Shown in pieces: positions 9,600 to 19,184 of a DNA stretch of 64,000 nt. The DNA comes from JBCCTX01 sp039197765. GTDB taxonomy: Bacteria > Bacteroidota > Bacteroidia > J057. The position numbers were made by a program, and so were the translations under genes. The notes below the pieces were generated by a model. It ran no database searches. It saw only the letters and a program-made list of their open reading frames with translations, and had not been told where the DNA came from. Within the stretch, counting starts at the first letter, position 1. Each line of letters begins with the position of its first letter. Location: contig JBCCTX010000002.1 of the NCBI GenBank assembly GCA_039197765.1, positions 1 to 64,000 of the forward strand, given 5' to 3'.

Positions 9600-11432
9600 A
9601 TGAAACCCAGGATTCTTCTGTTCTATTATTTTAGTTTCCTATTGGTCCAGCTATCTGGGCAAAATGCCGATACCTTGCTTTTCTCCCAGGTTTTTGAACC
9701 TAGCGAGATTGCTCGGATTTACCTCCATTCCTCAGAGCAGAACCCTGGAATAGCACTGTTTCAACCTGGAAGCGATTCAATAGATTCGGAAAAAGATCAC
9801 AGCTATACCTTTCTGTTAGATAGGCTCCAGCCTGCTTGGGTGTTAGAATTGGAATCCCTTCATACTTCTAAGTCTGATACTTTATATAGATCTGAAAATA
9901 AATCTATCCCCGACCAAAATACCTCAAGGCCTCCCTTAGCTAACTACGAGGTCATCCCAAGGACTGCAGCTTCTATTAGGAAAAATCGTACCCTTTCAGA
10001 ATATCAAGAATCATTTAACCATATTTCTGATTTTATTGTAGAAGATGCTCACATTTTTACCATTGGAATTGGAATAGATAAATTTGAGCTCTCTCAAAAA
10101 ACACTCGATTACATGCGTGAGGCTATCGCGCAGCATCCTGAAATCAGTCAAGTATTAGTATTCTTATCTATTCCCCCTGATTGCAAAGGGGAAATTAAAG
10201 GGGTTAACTCTTTGGGGAAAATTCTCAAAGAGAAGTCAACATCTGTATTTCTTCCATATTCCTCTGTAAAGAATTTAGGTGCTTCTAAGGATATCCAAGT
10301 ACATTACTTGAGAAAACCCGAGGATAGGAATCAACTATACTGGATTTCTCTTTCTAATGACTGCCCCACTATCTCTCAAATTTCTATTGAAGAAACAGAA
10401 GAGTTTAGTTCTGAATGTTACAGCGTTTTAGATGACATAGGTGCAAAACTCCCAATTGAAACGACCGCTCTTTGGAATAATTCTGCTGAGAAGCCTCAAG
10501 GGTATTTAGAAATCTATGTCAAAAACCCTTCATCGTATCCTGTAAGGTTAAAAGCGGATTTTATCCCCAATGCCTATATTTATCCCTCAATCGGGGAAAT
10601 TGAAGCTACCATCTATCCTGGATCGGACAAGACGCTAAGGGTACAACTTCGTTCTTTAGCAAAGCGAGATACAGCCTATCCCGCAATGATCGAATGGGCC
10701 TGGGAATTTGGATGTATGCGTACACAAACCGTCAGGTCAACCCTATCAGGTATTCTCCCTATTCACCTTACCTCCGAACCGATCCAGCTTCTTCCTGCCC
10801 AAAAGTGGGCATTCAATCAAGTTTTCCCCCTCACGCTGCGAACACCTGTAGACAATGCAACTATCCGCTACACACTAGATGGGAAGGAACCCACCCTGAA
10901 CTCTGCAATTGCACCAGACACCCTCGAAATCGCAGAATCAGGTACGTTGAAAACCAAGGTATTCCATTCTAATGGAAGCCATAGCTTAACAGAATCCTGT
11001 GTTTTCACAAAAGTAAAAAGTTCGACTGGCCTTTGGCAAGATTTTTATCCCGTAAATTCTACCTATTCCCTCGGGCAAGTTTCTTCTCTACTTTCTTCTA
11101 AAACGCCTGCCTACCGAAAGGTCATATCCACCCCAAAAGAAATCGCCATAAGTCCCAATCTATCCAACTATGTTCAAGTCCTTGGGGGAAAAATAGAGGT
11201 TTCGGATTCCTCCACCTACACCTTAGATTTCTATCGCATGCCTCGAATAATGGTTCGGGTCAATCAAGGGGAACTTCAAGAGTACAAGGGAGACAAATTG
11301 GTTTTCCCATTAACTCCTGGCAAGCACCATTTTGAAATCATTAGCCTCGAGTCTAACCAACCAAGGGAGTTTCACATAGATTTACAAGGCCCAAATGGAA
11401 AGATTCCCCTAAGTGCGTTTAAATTAGATTAA
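9600..11432 (+). CDS. Secreted protein with chitobiase/beta-hexosaminidase C-terminal-like domain, function unknown
   Basis: A 610-residue protein with a signal peptide (residues 1-21, cleavage near LSGQ). Most of it is not recognised. Residues about 405-470 (TPVDNATIRYTLDGKEPT) match the CHB_HEX_C fold, an immunoglobulin-like accessory domain usual in secreted glycosidases. The last ~110 residues (YTLDFYRMPRIMVRVN, FPLTPGKHHFEI) look like a divergent PA14-like beta-sandwich. No catalytic domain and no T9SS sorting tail is seen. It may bind polysaccharide or act as a surface protein. Its 3' end overlaps the convergent glutaminyl cyclase gene by four bases. Confidence 0.6.
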   Translation: MKPRILLFYYFSFLLVQLSGQNADTLLFSQVFEPSEIARIYLHSSEQNPGIALFQPGSDSIDSEKDHSYTFLLDRLQPAWVLELESLHTSKSDTLYRSENKSIPDQNTSRPPLANYEVIPRTAASIRKNRTLSEYQESFNHISDFIVEDAHIFTIGIGIDKFELSQKTLDYMREAIAQHPEISQVLVFLSIPPDCKGEIKGVNSLGKILKEKSTSVFLPYSSVKNLGASKDIQVHYLRKPEDRNQLYWISLSNDCPTISQISIEETEEFSSECYSVLDDIGAKLPIETTALWNNSAEKPQGYLEIYVKNPSSYPVRLKADFIPNAYIYPSIGEIEATIYPGSDKTLRVQLRSLAKRDTAYPAMIEWAWEFGCMRTQTVRSTLSGILPIHLTSEPIQLLPAQKWAFNQVFPLTLRTPVDNATIRYTLDGKEPTLNSAIAPDTLEIAESGTLKTKVFHSNGSHSLTESCVFTKVKSSTGLWQDFYPVNSTYSLGQVSSLLSSKTPAYRKVISTPKEIAISPNLSNYVQVLGGKIEVSDSSTYTLDFYRMPRIMVRVNQGELQEYKGDKLVFPLTPGKHHFEIISLESNQPREFHIDLQGPNGKIPLSAFKLD

Positions 11433-12520
11433 GGTTGAATCTTTATCTCAAACATCTGGGGCCACTCCTTTCCAGTGACCAATAGGCTATTTTTTTCCGG
11501 CAAATACGCAATCCCATTCAGTACCTTCGAGCGTTGCTGATCCGCACTGTATCCAGGCAATATTCCCCTCAAATCCATAAAGGTTTCTACCTGTCCAGAT
11601 AGCGGATCAATACTGATGATACTATCCGATTCCCATACATTGGCAAAAACCTTCCCATCAATATATTCCAACTCATTTAGGCGAAGAACAAAGCGCTTTC
11701 CATCAGAAACTTTTACTTTACTTTTTTCAACCATAGATACCGGATCTAGAAAATACAGGTAGGCGCTTCCATCACTTACGATGAGCACTTCGCCATCGGT
11801 TGTAAGCCCCCACCCTTCTGATTTCCAAGGTCTTTCGCCCATCTGGGTGAATGTATCTGCTGTATACAAAAGGATTTTCTTGGCTTTATATGTCAGCTGG
11901 TAGATGACATCCCCTAAAAGAGCGATTCCTTCTCCAAAATATTCAGGGGGAATATACACCTCGCGAAATATCTTTCCCGATTGGAGGTCATAGGCCCGTA
12001 AGGCAGATTTTCCTTCCTGACCAGAGCCTTCATACATTCTCCCTCCGTGATAAAACAGTCCCTGCGTAAAAGATCCTTCATTGTGAGGGTATACATTCAC
12101 TACCTGATAAGTCTTCTGTTCTGGGGTGAAATTGGAAAGGAGCTGAAAGGAGACTGAGACACGTTCTCTTGTACTATCCGGATACACTAAGTCCAAGACA
12201 TAGCGATTATCTCCTATGATCCCTCCTGAGGTAGGCAGTTCAGTCCTACCAGAGGTTAAGTCAATAGACTTTCTATCTCCACCATTTAGGCTTGCCTCCA
12301 CTGAAATTGGAACTTCGTTTTTAAAATTGAGCGCAAGGGGTAACTGATCGCCCAATATCATAAGAGTGTCTTGCTGTGGTTGAAGCAACTGTGAGCGCTT
12401 GACAACTACAGGAGCTTTTTGAACCGTAGCTTTATCCTCTTCCGATACATTCTTCCCTTCTGATTTGCACCCAATTAAGGTAGAAAGAAGAACTATACTA
12501 GCGATTAATTTCTCAATCAT
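11429..12520 (-). CDS. Glutaminyl-peptide cyclotransferase, lipoprotein form
   Basis: A 363-residue lipoprotein (lipobox STLIGC, Cys18). Residues about 135-363 form the five-bladed propeller of the plant/bacterial glutaminyl cyclase family: YPHNEGSFTQGLFY (144-157), YEGSGQ (163-168), YFGEGIALL, and SDGSAYLYFLDP. These enzymes turn N-terminal Gln into pyroglutamate. The ~130-residue extension in front, with short beta strands, is usual in Bacteroidota homologues that work in the periplasm on newly exported proteins. Single gene, convergent with the preceding one. Confidence 0.9.
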   Translation of the reverse strand: MIEKLIASIVLLSTLIGCKSEGKNVSEEDKATVQKAPVVVKRSQLLQPQQDTLMILGDQLPLALNFKNEVPISVEASLNGGDRKSIDLTSGRTELPTSGGIIGDNRYVLDLVYPDSTRERVSVSFQLLSNFTPEQKTYQVVNVYPHNEGSFTQGLFYHGGRMYEGSGQEGKSALRAYDLQSGKIFREVYIPPEYFGEGIALLGDVIYQLTYKAKKILLYTADTFTQMGERPWKSEGWGLTTDGEVLIVSDGSAYLYFLDPVSMVEKSKVKVSDGKRFVLRLNELEYIDGKVFANVWESDSIISIDPLSGQVETFMDLRGILPGYSADQQRSKVLNGIAYLPEKNSLLVTGKEWPQMFEIKIQP

Positions 12521-12619
12521 ACGCTGAATTTTGCTGAAAGTATCTATTTCCTTTGAATCCTCAAAATGAGCTAAAGAGTAATCTTTTGAATTCTATGAAA
12601 TTTGTTATTTCTTTTCCAT

Positions 12620-14131
12620 ATGAAAAAAATCTTTCCTCTGTTTACGATGATTATGTGTTTGGGATATGGCTCAAAAAGCCAAAATACGGTTATCCCAAAG
12701 GAGATGTTAGACAAAGGTTTCGAAGAATTCTACCAACTTCTTTCCCTGCCAAATGACGCCCATTATCCAGAGCAAGTTGCGGCAAATGTAGCCTACATGG
12801 AGCGGGCGTTCACCCAGAGAGATTTTCAGGTGCAAAGGCTTGAGACGGAGACTTCCCCCTTACTACTAGCAAGCAAGTACTATCCGGGCAACACCCAAAC
12901 CGTACTTGTATACTTACAAGTGGATGGTCAACCTGTAGATCCCTCTTTCTGGTATCAAGAAGATCCCTTTAAACCCGTATTGAAGACTCCTATTTCTGGT
13001 AATCGGGCCTATAAAGCAATAGAATGGGAACAATTATATAGTGAAAATTTAGATCCAGAATGGCGTATTTTTGCCCGGTCTACGGCTGACTCCAAAGGGG
13101 CTATCGTCATGTTTATGACGGCTCTGGATATGCTGGTAGCTAAAGGCAAAAAGCCCGTTTGCAACCTAAAAGTTATCATGGATTTTGAGGAAGAAATCAG
13201 CTCACCCAGCTTTGCACCCGCAGTCCGGCAGTATAGAGAGGCCCTAGCAGCTGATATGTTGCTTATTCTTGATGGGCCGAGACATATCTCCAACCAGCCC
13301 ACCCTCACTTTTGGTGCGAGGGGAATCGCAGATTTAACCCTAACTACCTATGGGCCCATTGTTCCCCAACACAGTGGACATTATGGGAACTACGCCCCAA
13401 ATCCTGCATTGATTCTCAGCAAGTTGCTCGCTTCCATGAAAGATGAACAGGGACGAGTAGTTATTCCTGGGTTTTACAATGGGATCGAGTTGGATGAAGA
13501 AACTCGCCAACTTTTGGCAGGCGTCCCTGATAACGAAGCCCAGATTCAACGGAAAATTGGGATTGCCTTTCCAGACCAGGTGGCTCCCACTTATCAGGAA
13601 TCGTTGCAATATCCTTCCCTCAATATCCGGGGTATGTCCTCGGGGTGGGTGGGGGATAAGGTCCGTACCATTGTCCCTTCTACTGCCACGGCAGAAATAG
13701 ATATTCGCTTTGTACCAGAAACTGATCCGTTGCATCTGATTCAATTGGTAACGGAACATATAGAAAAACAAGGCTTTTACATTACGGATAAGGCTCCTAC
13801 AGGACAAGAAAGGCTCAAACACCCTAGAATTGTTACCCTTACAAGCGGTGTAGGGTATATGTCTTTCCGAACAGATGTAAATTCCGTCGCTGGAAGGTGG
13901 CTTCGAAGAGCCCTCACAAAAGAATTTGGATCACCTCCTGTTATCATTCGAAATGCGGGAGGCTCTATTCCCTTAGCCCCCGTAGTAAATGAATTGGGAA
14001 TACCTGCAGTGCTGGTGCCTACAGTAAATCGGGATAACAACCAACACAGCCCTAATGAAAATATTCGGGTTGGTAATTTCATCGATGGAATTCGAACAAA
14101 TTTGGCTTATTTGACAACACCTATTCAATAA
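12620..14131 (+). CDS. Secreted M20-family metallohydrolase with an altered first metal ligand
   Basis: Translation from the ATG at 12620 (MKKIFPLF) gives 503 residues with a clear signal peptide; an upstream TTG at 12602 is less likely. The protein has the M20 dimer layout: the bridging Asp157 in ADSKGA, Glu190-192 (DFEEEIS) and a late His in NQHSPNE. The segment that should hold HxDxQP reads LQVDGQPVD, so the first zinc-ligand His is Gln100. The HSGHYGNYAPNP segment belongs to the lid domain. The fold is secure, but the metal site and activity are uncertain. Single gene, followed by the tagaturonate reductase-like gene. Confidence 0.85.
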   Translation: MKKIFPLFTMIMCLGYGSKSQNTVIPKEMLDKGFEEFYQLLSLPNDAHYPEQVAANVAYMERAFTQRDFQVQRLETETSPLLLASKYYPGNTQTVLVYLQVDGQPVDPSFWYQEDPFKPVLKTPISGNRAYKAIEWEQLYSENLDPEWRIFARSTADSKGAIVMFMTALDMLVAKGKKPVCNLKVIMDFEEEISSPSFAPAVRQYREALAADMLLILDGPRHISNQPTLTFGARGIADLTLTTYGPIVPQHSGHYGNYAPNPALILSKLLASMKDEQGRVVIPGFYNGIELDEETRQLLAGVPDNEAQIQRKIGIAFPDQVAPTYQESLQYPSLNIRGMSSGWVGDKVRTIVPSTATAEIDIRFVPETDPLHLIQLVTEHIEKQGFYITDKAPTGQERLKHPRIVTLTSGVGYMSFRTDVNSVAGRWLRRALTKEFGSPPVIIRNAGGSIPLAPVVNELGIPAVLVPTVNRDNNQHSPNENIRVGNFIDGIRTNLAYLTTPIQ

Positions 14132-14272
14132 ATATACAGCGTTGAGAGAAACCAGAGCTAATTTAATGGATTTGCGAATATTCACTCCATTTCCCTACTC
14201 CTCTCTTCTGCCCTCTCTCCTCAAACTTCTGTTATTATTTGCTTCTCACTTTTCGTTTTTCAAAAACTCTTT

Positions 14273-15730
14273 ATGTCTTCCCTAACCCGCTTAAACAGAA
14301 CCTTAGTATCACGACCCAAATTACCCATCAAGATTTTACAATTTGGTGAGGGAAATTTTCTTCGGGCCTTTGCCAACTGGATCATCCAACAGATGAATAT
14401 GCAGCTGGACTACCAAGCTGGGGTAGCAGTTGTGCAACCCATTCCACAGGGAACTGTCTCACTTTTAAAAGAACAAGAAGGGCTGTACACACTTTACCTA
14501 AGAGGCTATGAGCAGGGAGAGGCAAAAAGCCAATACGAAGTTATCGATTGCATTCAAGAAAGTATCAATCCTTATCAAGAAAAGGAAGCCTTCCTAGCAC
14601 AAGCTCAAAATCCTGATTTAACCCTTATCCTTTCCAATACTACGGAAGCGGGAATTACCTATGATACAGCAGATACGTTCCAACATTTTCTTGAGGGTAG
14701 TTTTCCTGCCAAATTGACCCGATTTCTCTTCGAACGCTACCAATACTTCGAACGCGCAGAGGGGGCTGGATGCATTTTTCTTCCTTGTGAACTCATCAAC
14801 TTCAATGGGGACAAACTCAAGGAATGCCTAGTGAAATATGCTGCCCTGTGGAATTTAGAGCCAGGCTTTCTTGATTGGTTGGAAGGTGCAAATACCTTCT
14901 GCAATACCCTCGTAGATCGCATCGTCCCTGGATACCCCAAGGATCGGATGAAAGAAGTCCGTGAGGAATTGGGGTACGAAGACCAATTGGTTTCAGAGGG
15001 AGAGTGGTTTCACCTCTGGGTCATTGAGGGGCCGCCAATCGTCCGAGAGGTATTTCCAGCAGACAAGATAGGCCTTAATGTATTATTTACAGACGACATG
15101 CAGCCGTATCGAACCCGAAAAGTAAGGATCCTCAATGGTGCACATACTTCCACCGTACCAGTAGGCTACCTATATGGATTGGAATCTGTCCGTGAAAGTG
15201 TAGAACACGACGTAGTTGGAAGCTTTATCCAGCAAACCTTATTTTCGGAAATCATTCCCACCCTAGACTTACCTTCTGAAGAATTGAAAGCCTTTGCCCA
15301 AGACGTACTAGATCGGTTTCGTAATCCATTCGTCCATCACAGGCTTATTAGTATCTCTTTGAACTCCATTTCTAAATTTAAGACGCGTTGTCTACCCTCT
15401 TTGTTAACCTATGTTGAGCAGGAGGGACAGCTACCCAAAAATTTAAGTTTCTCCTTAGCTTCCTTACTGTATTTCTATCGAGGAGAAAAAGAAGGCCAAC
15501 CCATACCTCTCAAAGATACGCCAGCCGTATTGGAATATTTTACACAAGAATGGACAGCCGTAGAAAACGGAAACCAAGACCTTGAAACCTTTGTTGAAAA
15601 GGTGCTCTCCCAAGAGGCGTTTTGGGGCCAATCTTTGTCGTCTATTCCTGAGCTAGCTGCTACGATCAAAGACCATCTCATTCAGCTTCAGGCAAAAGGA
15701 ATGAAGAATTATCTACCAGAAATACTCTAG
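14273..15730 (+). CDS. uxaB: Tagaturonate reductase-like enzyme (mannitol dehydrogenase family)
   Basis: A 485-residue protein of the long-chain mannitol dehydrogenase family. The N-terminal NAD domain opens with KILQFGEGNFLRAF. The catalytic signature KVRILNGAHT holds Lys283, Asn288 and His291. The length and SNTTEAGI segment favour tagaturonate/altronate reductase over mannitol or fructuronate enzymes. That enzyme makes D-altronate from D-tagaturonate in galacturonate breakdown. No other uronate genes lie nearby, so specificity is inferred from sequence alone. The stop overlaps the convergent phosphopantetheinyl transferase gene. Confidence 0.75.
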   Translation: MSSLTRLNRTLVSRPKLPIKILQFGEGNFLRAFANWIIQQMNMQLDYQAGVAVVQPIPQGTVSLLKEQEGLYTLYLRGYEQGEAKSQYEVIDCIQESINPYQEKEAFLAQAQNPDLTLILSNTTEAGITYDTADTFQHFLEGSFPAKLTRFLFERYQYFERAEGAGCIFLPCELINFNGDKLKECLVKYAALWNLEPGFLDWLEGANTFCNTLVDRIVPGYPKDRMKEVREELGYEDQLVSEGEWFHLWVIEGPPIVREVFPADKIGLNVLFTDDMQPYRTRKVRILNGAHTSTVPVGYLYGLESVRESVEHDVVGSFIQQTLFSEIIPTLDLPSEELKAFAQDVLDRFRNPFVHHRLISISLNSISKFKTRCLPSLLTYVEQEGQLPKNLSFSLASLLYFYRGEKEGQPIPLKDTPAVLEYFTQEWTAVENGNQDLETFVEKVLSQEAFWGQSLSSIPELAATIKDHLIQLQAKGMKNYLPEIL

Positions 15731-16338
15731 CGGCATGCTATCGCAAATGCCCCAAAGCCACCGTCATGGCTCAAGGTAAGATCGAAACTAGTCTTAAATG
15801 CCTTACTTCTAATCTTAGGTATGTTTAAAGGAGAGCGAGAGAGTTCAAGGGATTCCAAAGGAACCGAAAAATGCGTAGCTACATAGGTTAAAGCAGCAGT
15901 TCTTAAAGAATCGGATTGCTCAGCCTTGCTACCCGCTAGCGGAAGAATTTGAACGGCTGCAAAGGAAGGGGTAATTTCCTTCCCACAAAGGGCATGAATC
16001 CAATGGGATCCTGTTTGCAACCTGAAGGAGTACATACCGCCAGGCACGCTTACCCATCCTTTTGTGAAGGAGTGGACTTCAAAATGTTTGGGAGCAAAAT
16101 ATCGTTTTCCCCGCTCTTTTAGCCATACTTTATAAGCAGCTTCTTTTATCGCCCAATGGGCAGCCAGACAAGTAACAGGCTTGGGTGCCTTACGTATCCG
16201 TAGGATTTCAGGCTGGGTAAAAATTTTATGTAGATAACGGTCGTCCAGCGTTCTCGCACGCTTACTTACCCCCCTCAAATCAACGATATCATTGCCTAGT
16301 AGCAATTGACTTTCTCTCAAAAGGCTTTCTTTAATCAC
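15727..16338 (-). CDS. 4'-phosphopantetheinyl transferase, AcpS-like
   Basis: A 203-residue protein. GNDIVDL (15-21) supplies the metal-binding Asp17, and WAIKEAAYK (62-70) supplies Glu66 and Lys70, the core of the AcpS/Sfp superfamily. The protein is longer than the usual ~125-residue AcpS, with a C-terminal FDLTLSHDGGFG region typical of secondary-metabolism transferases in Bacteroidota. It would transfer phosphopantetheine from CoA to the carrier protein encoded just upstream, with which it overlaps by eight bases. The pairing suggests a dedicated activator for the polyketide locus. Confidence 0.85.
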   Translation of the reverse strand: MIKESLLRESQLLLGNDIVDLRGVSKRARTLDDRYLHKIFTQPEILRIRKAPKPVTCLAAHWAIKEAAYKVWLKERGKRYFAPKHFEVHSFTKGWVSVPGGMYSFRLQTGSHWIHALCGKEITPSFAAVQILPLAGSKAEQSDSLRTAALTYVATHFSVPLESLELSRSPLNIPKIRSKAFKTSFDLTLSHDGGFGAFAIACR

Positions 16339-16594
16339 TTTTCTGAGCGATTATAGCCGCTTGGATCACTTCAACAGCTGCTCCAACCGTTAACATTTGT
16401 TCAGCAGAGTCATCATCGATCTCTATTCCAAAAGCATCTTCTGCATCAAGGATTATATCCACTAGATGGGCAGAATTAATGTGTAAATCCTGTAGGAGGT
16501 CCGTTTCTGGCTTGACCGAATCCAATAAGGACTTATCCTCCACGTAGGGTTGGATTAACGTATGGAGTTTTGATTGTATTTCTTCTGCCGACAT
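16331..16594 (-). CDS. Acyl carrier protein of the polyketide locus
   Basis: An 87-residue acidic four-helix carrier protein. The phosphopantetheine site is Ser41 in DLHINSAHLVD; housekeeping ACPs have DSL here, and INSA is typical of aryl-polyene/flexirubin-type carriers in Bacteroidota. It is followed by AEDAFGIEIDDDSAEQM. It would carry the growing acyl chain for the ketosynthase, dehydratase and reductase genes on the far side of the Rpn gene. Probably first in a two-gene unit with the transferase. The 260 bases upstream show no clear -7 element. Confidence 0.88.
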   Translation of the reverse strand: MSAEEIQSKLHTLIQPYVEDKSLLDSVKPETDLLQDLHINSAHLVDIILDAEDAFGIEIDDDSAEQMLTVGAAVEVIQAAIIAQKSD

Positions 16595-16854
16595 AGAGTT
16601 GATATAATATAGACGTAAAAATTAGAGAGAATTCAGGAGAATGGGAAATGCCGCTACTTCAATTACTGCTTTTAAGCTTAATTAGAAAGGAATTCTCAAG
16701 CCTTGGGGATGTAATCGCTTGCAACCTACAAGAATTGCTAAACAATTTTTATAGCCAATGAGCTAAAAAATATATCGATATACTAAAAATATATGCATAA
16801 AATTGATTTTTTTACTAAATTTATGAGAATAAATCTTCTAAATGGTATAACCCC

Positions 16855-17781
16855 ATGCCTACGCCCAACGATCCTCATGATAAGCTATTCAAAGCGACCT
16901 TTTCTGAAAAAGATGTAGCGATAGACTTTATCAAGAGCTTTCTTCCTGATTCTATTCAGGAGAAAATTTACATGGAATCTCTCAAGTTAGAACCAGTCTC
17001 CTATGTGAATCCTACTTTGTCTGGGTTCTACTCTGATGTTGTTTACAGCTGCTTTTTCGGGAAAACAGCTGTCCAAATCGTCATACTTTTTGAACATAAA
17101 TCCTACATTGAGCAGTATCCTCATCTTCAATTGCTCAGGTATATGGTTGAAGCCTGGTTCCAGATGATCGGGCAAAATGAGACATTAAAACCAATCATTC
17201 CGATTATCTTCTATCATGGTAAAGACAGTTGGGTGTACAAGCCTTTTGAGTCCTATTTTGAAAAACTGGATTCTAGTTTATCAGCCTTTATACCATCATT
17301 CAATTATCTGTTGACCAATATTGGTAATTTAACGGATAATCAGTTAGAAGAGATGCACATAGGTGTGCTTCAACAAGCCCTATTTCTCTTCAAACACGGG
17401 AAAGACTCTTCCTATATGTTTCACCATTTTCAAGAGCTATTTAGGGGATTGGAACCCTATTCTCAGTCTAACCAATATACCAGCCTGATTATTTCCTTTG
17501 CTGTATATATATTAGCTGTAAGTGGAATACCTAAGGAAACTTTCGTAAATTTAGTACAAAGTCTACCAACTTCTATAAATGAGCAGATTATGAACACCTA
17601 TAAACAAATAGTAAATGAAGGGAGAATTGAGGGAAGGATTGAAGGGAAAATAGAGCAACAAAACCAAGTAATTGTCCAAGGGGTAAAAAATGGTCTATCA
17701 TTAGAATTAATTTCTAAACTAGCTGACTTGAGCTTGGAGGAAGTTAAGGCACGGATTCATAGTTTGGGAATAGAACTATAG
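16855..17781 (+). CDS. Rpn-family recombination-promoting nuclease / PD-(D/E)XK putative transposase
   Basis: A 308-residue protein. N-terminal HDKLFKATFSEKDVAIDFIKSFLP and the core DVVYSCF...ILFEHKS (the D...ExK nuclease signature near residues 62-82) identify the Rpn/Transposase_31 group. YPHLQLLRYMVEAWFQ follows. The C-terminal region has the family's low-complexity EGRIEGRIEGKIE repeat and a short HTH-like tail. E. coli RpnA has DNA endonuclease activity and promotes recombination; phage-defence roles have been proposed for relatives. The gene is visibly more AT-rich than its neighbours and runs opposite to them, between the ACP and ketosynthase genes. No terminal repeats or target duplication were seen. 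Confidence 0.9.
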   Translation: MPTPNDPHDKLFKATFSEKDVAIDFIKSFLPDSIQEKIYMESLKLEPVSYVNPTLSGFYSDVVYSCFFGKTAVQIVILFEHKSYIEQYPHLQLLRYMVEAWFQMIGQNETLKPIIPIIFYHGKDSWVYKPFESYFEKLDSSLSAFIPSFNYLLTNIGNLTDNQLEEMHIGVLQQALFLFKHGKDSSYMFHHFQELFRGLEPYSQSNQYTSLIISFAVYILAVSGIPKETFVNLVQSLPTSINEQIMNTYKQIVNEGRIEGRIEGKIEQQNQVIVQGVKNGLSLELISKLADLSLEEVKARIHSLGIEL

Positions 17782-17903
17782 CTTTTAGCGCAGTGTCAAT
17801 CCCTTACAAGAAGGCTTGGGGTTAACTTTTCCTCTTTTCATCCTAAACTTCTACATACGTTAGGGATCTTTTCCAAAAGTTTATCAAAATCTTACTCGGT
17901 CCT

Positions 17904-19184
17904 CTACTCCCATCTCCCTAGTACTACACAAGCGTTTACGTCCCCGAATCCAAAGCTAGCCTTAGCCATGACGCGAAGGTCTATTCCTGACAGCGTTTCT
18001 CTCACTACACGAGAGGGATGTATCCTATTTGAAACCTCTTCATGAAGGTCTTCCGAATTTATACTAGCATGCAGGAAGCCTTTATTCAACTGCAGCACAG
18101 TAGCGACAGACTCAATGGCTCCCGCTGCACTCAAGCAGTGTCCAATCATAGACTTGGTCGATTGTATATAGGGAAAATCCTTTTCTCCCCTGTTCAATGC
18201 CTCACTCCAGGCTTGGACTTCCAAGGAGTCTCCCCTTGTAGCTGTTAGATGCCCATTCAAGGCATCGATCTGATGAGGAGAAACACCTGCATCTTCCATG
18301 GCCGCCCAAATACAACGCTTCATACCTTCTACGTTTGGTGCGGTCATGGTCCCATTTCCTCTCTGGCCGCCAGAATTGGCAAAGCCGCCCAGATATTCGG
18401 CATAAATCCTAGCCCCTCGCTTCAAAGCGGAATCGAGGGATTCTACTACCAATGCTCCAGCTCCAGAGCCCGGTACAAAACCTGCTGCTGTAGTACTCAT
18501 AGGTCTGGAAGCTTGTTCGGGGTTCTCATTGTACCTTCTACATAAAACGCGCATAGAATCAAAGCCCCCCCATACATAGGGCCCATGGCTATCGCAACCT
18601 CCTGCCAGCATTCGTTTGGCTTTCCCACTTCGAATCCGGTCTGCAGCAAGGATCAGCGCCTCTGTTCCCGTACAACAGGCAGAAGCATTTGTACTTACCT
18701 GATTGCCTAGCCCCAAGGCTCCTCCTAAATGCGCACTTATACTACTCGCCATAGCCTGCTCAATCAAGCGGCTACCTAATCGCTTGACTCGTCCTGCATC
18801 TACTTCCAGAACGCCATCACGCAATGCTTCTATTCCTGTCATACCCGACCCAAATACACAGCCGCTATCCCAGTCCGGCTCCTCTTTCGCTGCAGGCTGC
18901 AGGCCTGCATCTTTCCAGGCCATTTGGCCCGCTATAGACCCATAAATGACCCCACTACTTTTCAGCGTCCTTAAGGTGAGATGAGAAAAATATTGCTCCT
19001 TTATTCCCTCTATTAAGGGAGGTATCCCCCCTACTCTACAGGCAAAATTGAGTTCTGCTAGTTGCGGAATAAACCTAATGCCAGAAGTACCCATTCTCAG
19101 CGCTTTCTCAAAAGCCTCTAAGCCCACTCCATTGGGAGCAACAACCCCCATTCCGGTGATTACAACCCGTTGTTTATTCATCAT
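17904..19184 (-). CDS. Beta-ketoacyl-ACP synthase (FabF-like) of the polyketide locus
   Basis: A 426-residue condensing enzyme. The active-site triad is complete: Cys170 (SACCTGTEAL), His312 (LNGHLTAT) and His349 (KSMIGHCLSAAG). The GHLTATRGDSLE motif replaces the AHGTGT of housekeeping FabF, marking a specialised branch seen in Bacteroidota pigment/polyketide loci. It would extend an acyl-ACP chain by Claisen condensation with malonyl-ACP. No chain-length-factor partner is present. Its start overlaps the dehydratase stop by 11 bases, showing translational coupling. The Rpn gene lies directly downstream in opposite orientation. Confidence 0.92.
   Translation of the reverse strand: MMNKQRVVITGMGVVAPNGVGLEAFEKALRMGTSGIRFIPQLAELNFACRVGGIPPLIEGIKEQYFSHLTLRTLKSSGVIYGSIAGQMAWKDAGLQPAAKEEPDWDSGCVFGSGMTGIEALRDGVLEVDAGRVKRLGSRLIEQAMASSISAHLGGALGLGNQVSTNASACCTGTEALILAADRIRSGKAKRMLAGGCDSHGPYVWGGFDSMRVLCRRYNENPEQASRPMSTTAAGFVPGSGAGALVVESLDSALKRGARIYAEYLGGFANSGGQRGNGTMTAPNVEGMKRCIWAAMEDAGVSPHQIDALNGHLTATRGDSLEVQAWSEALNRGEKDFPYIQSTKSMIGHCLSAAGAIESVATVLQLNKGFLHASINSEDLHEEVSNRIHPSRVVRETLSGIDLRVMAKASFGFGDVNACVVLGRWE

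Noticed and set aside
13340..13822. A 160-codon minus-strand open frame
   Set aside because: It lies wholly inside the M20 hydrolase gene on the other strand and has no protein-like features; the M20 reading has full domain support.
16700..17903. Rpn gene considered as a complete insertion sequence
   Set aside because: No terminal inverted repeats or target-site duplication could be seen on either side, so only the gene itself is reported.
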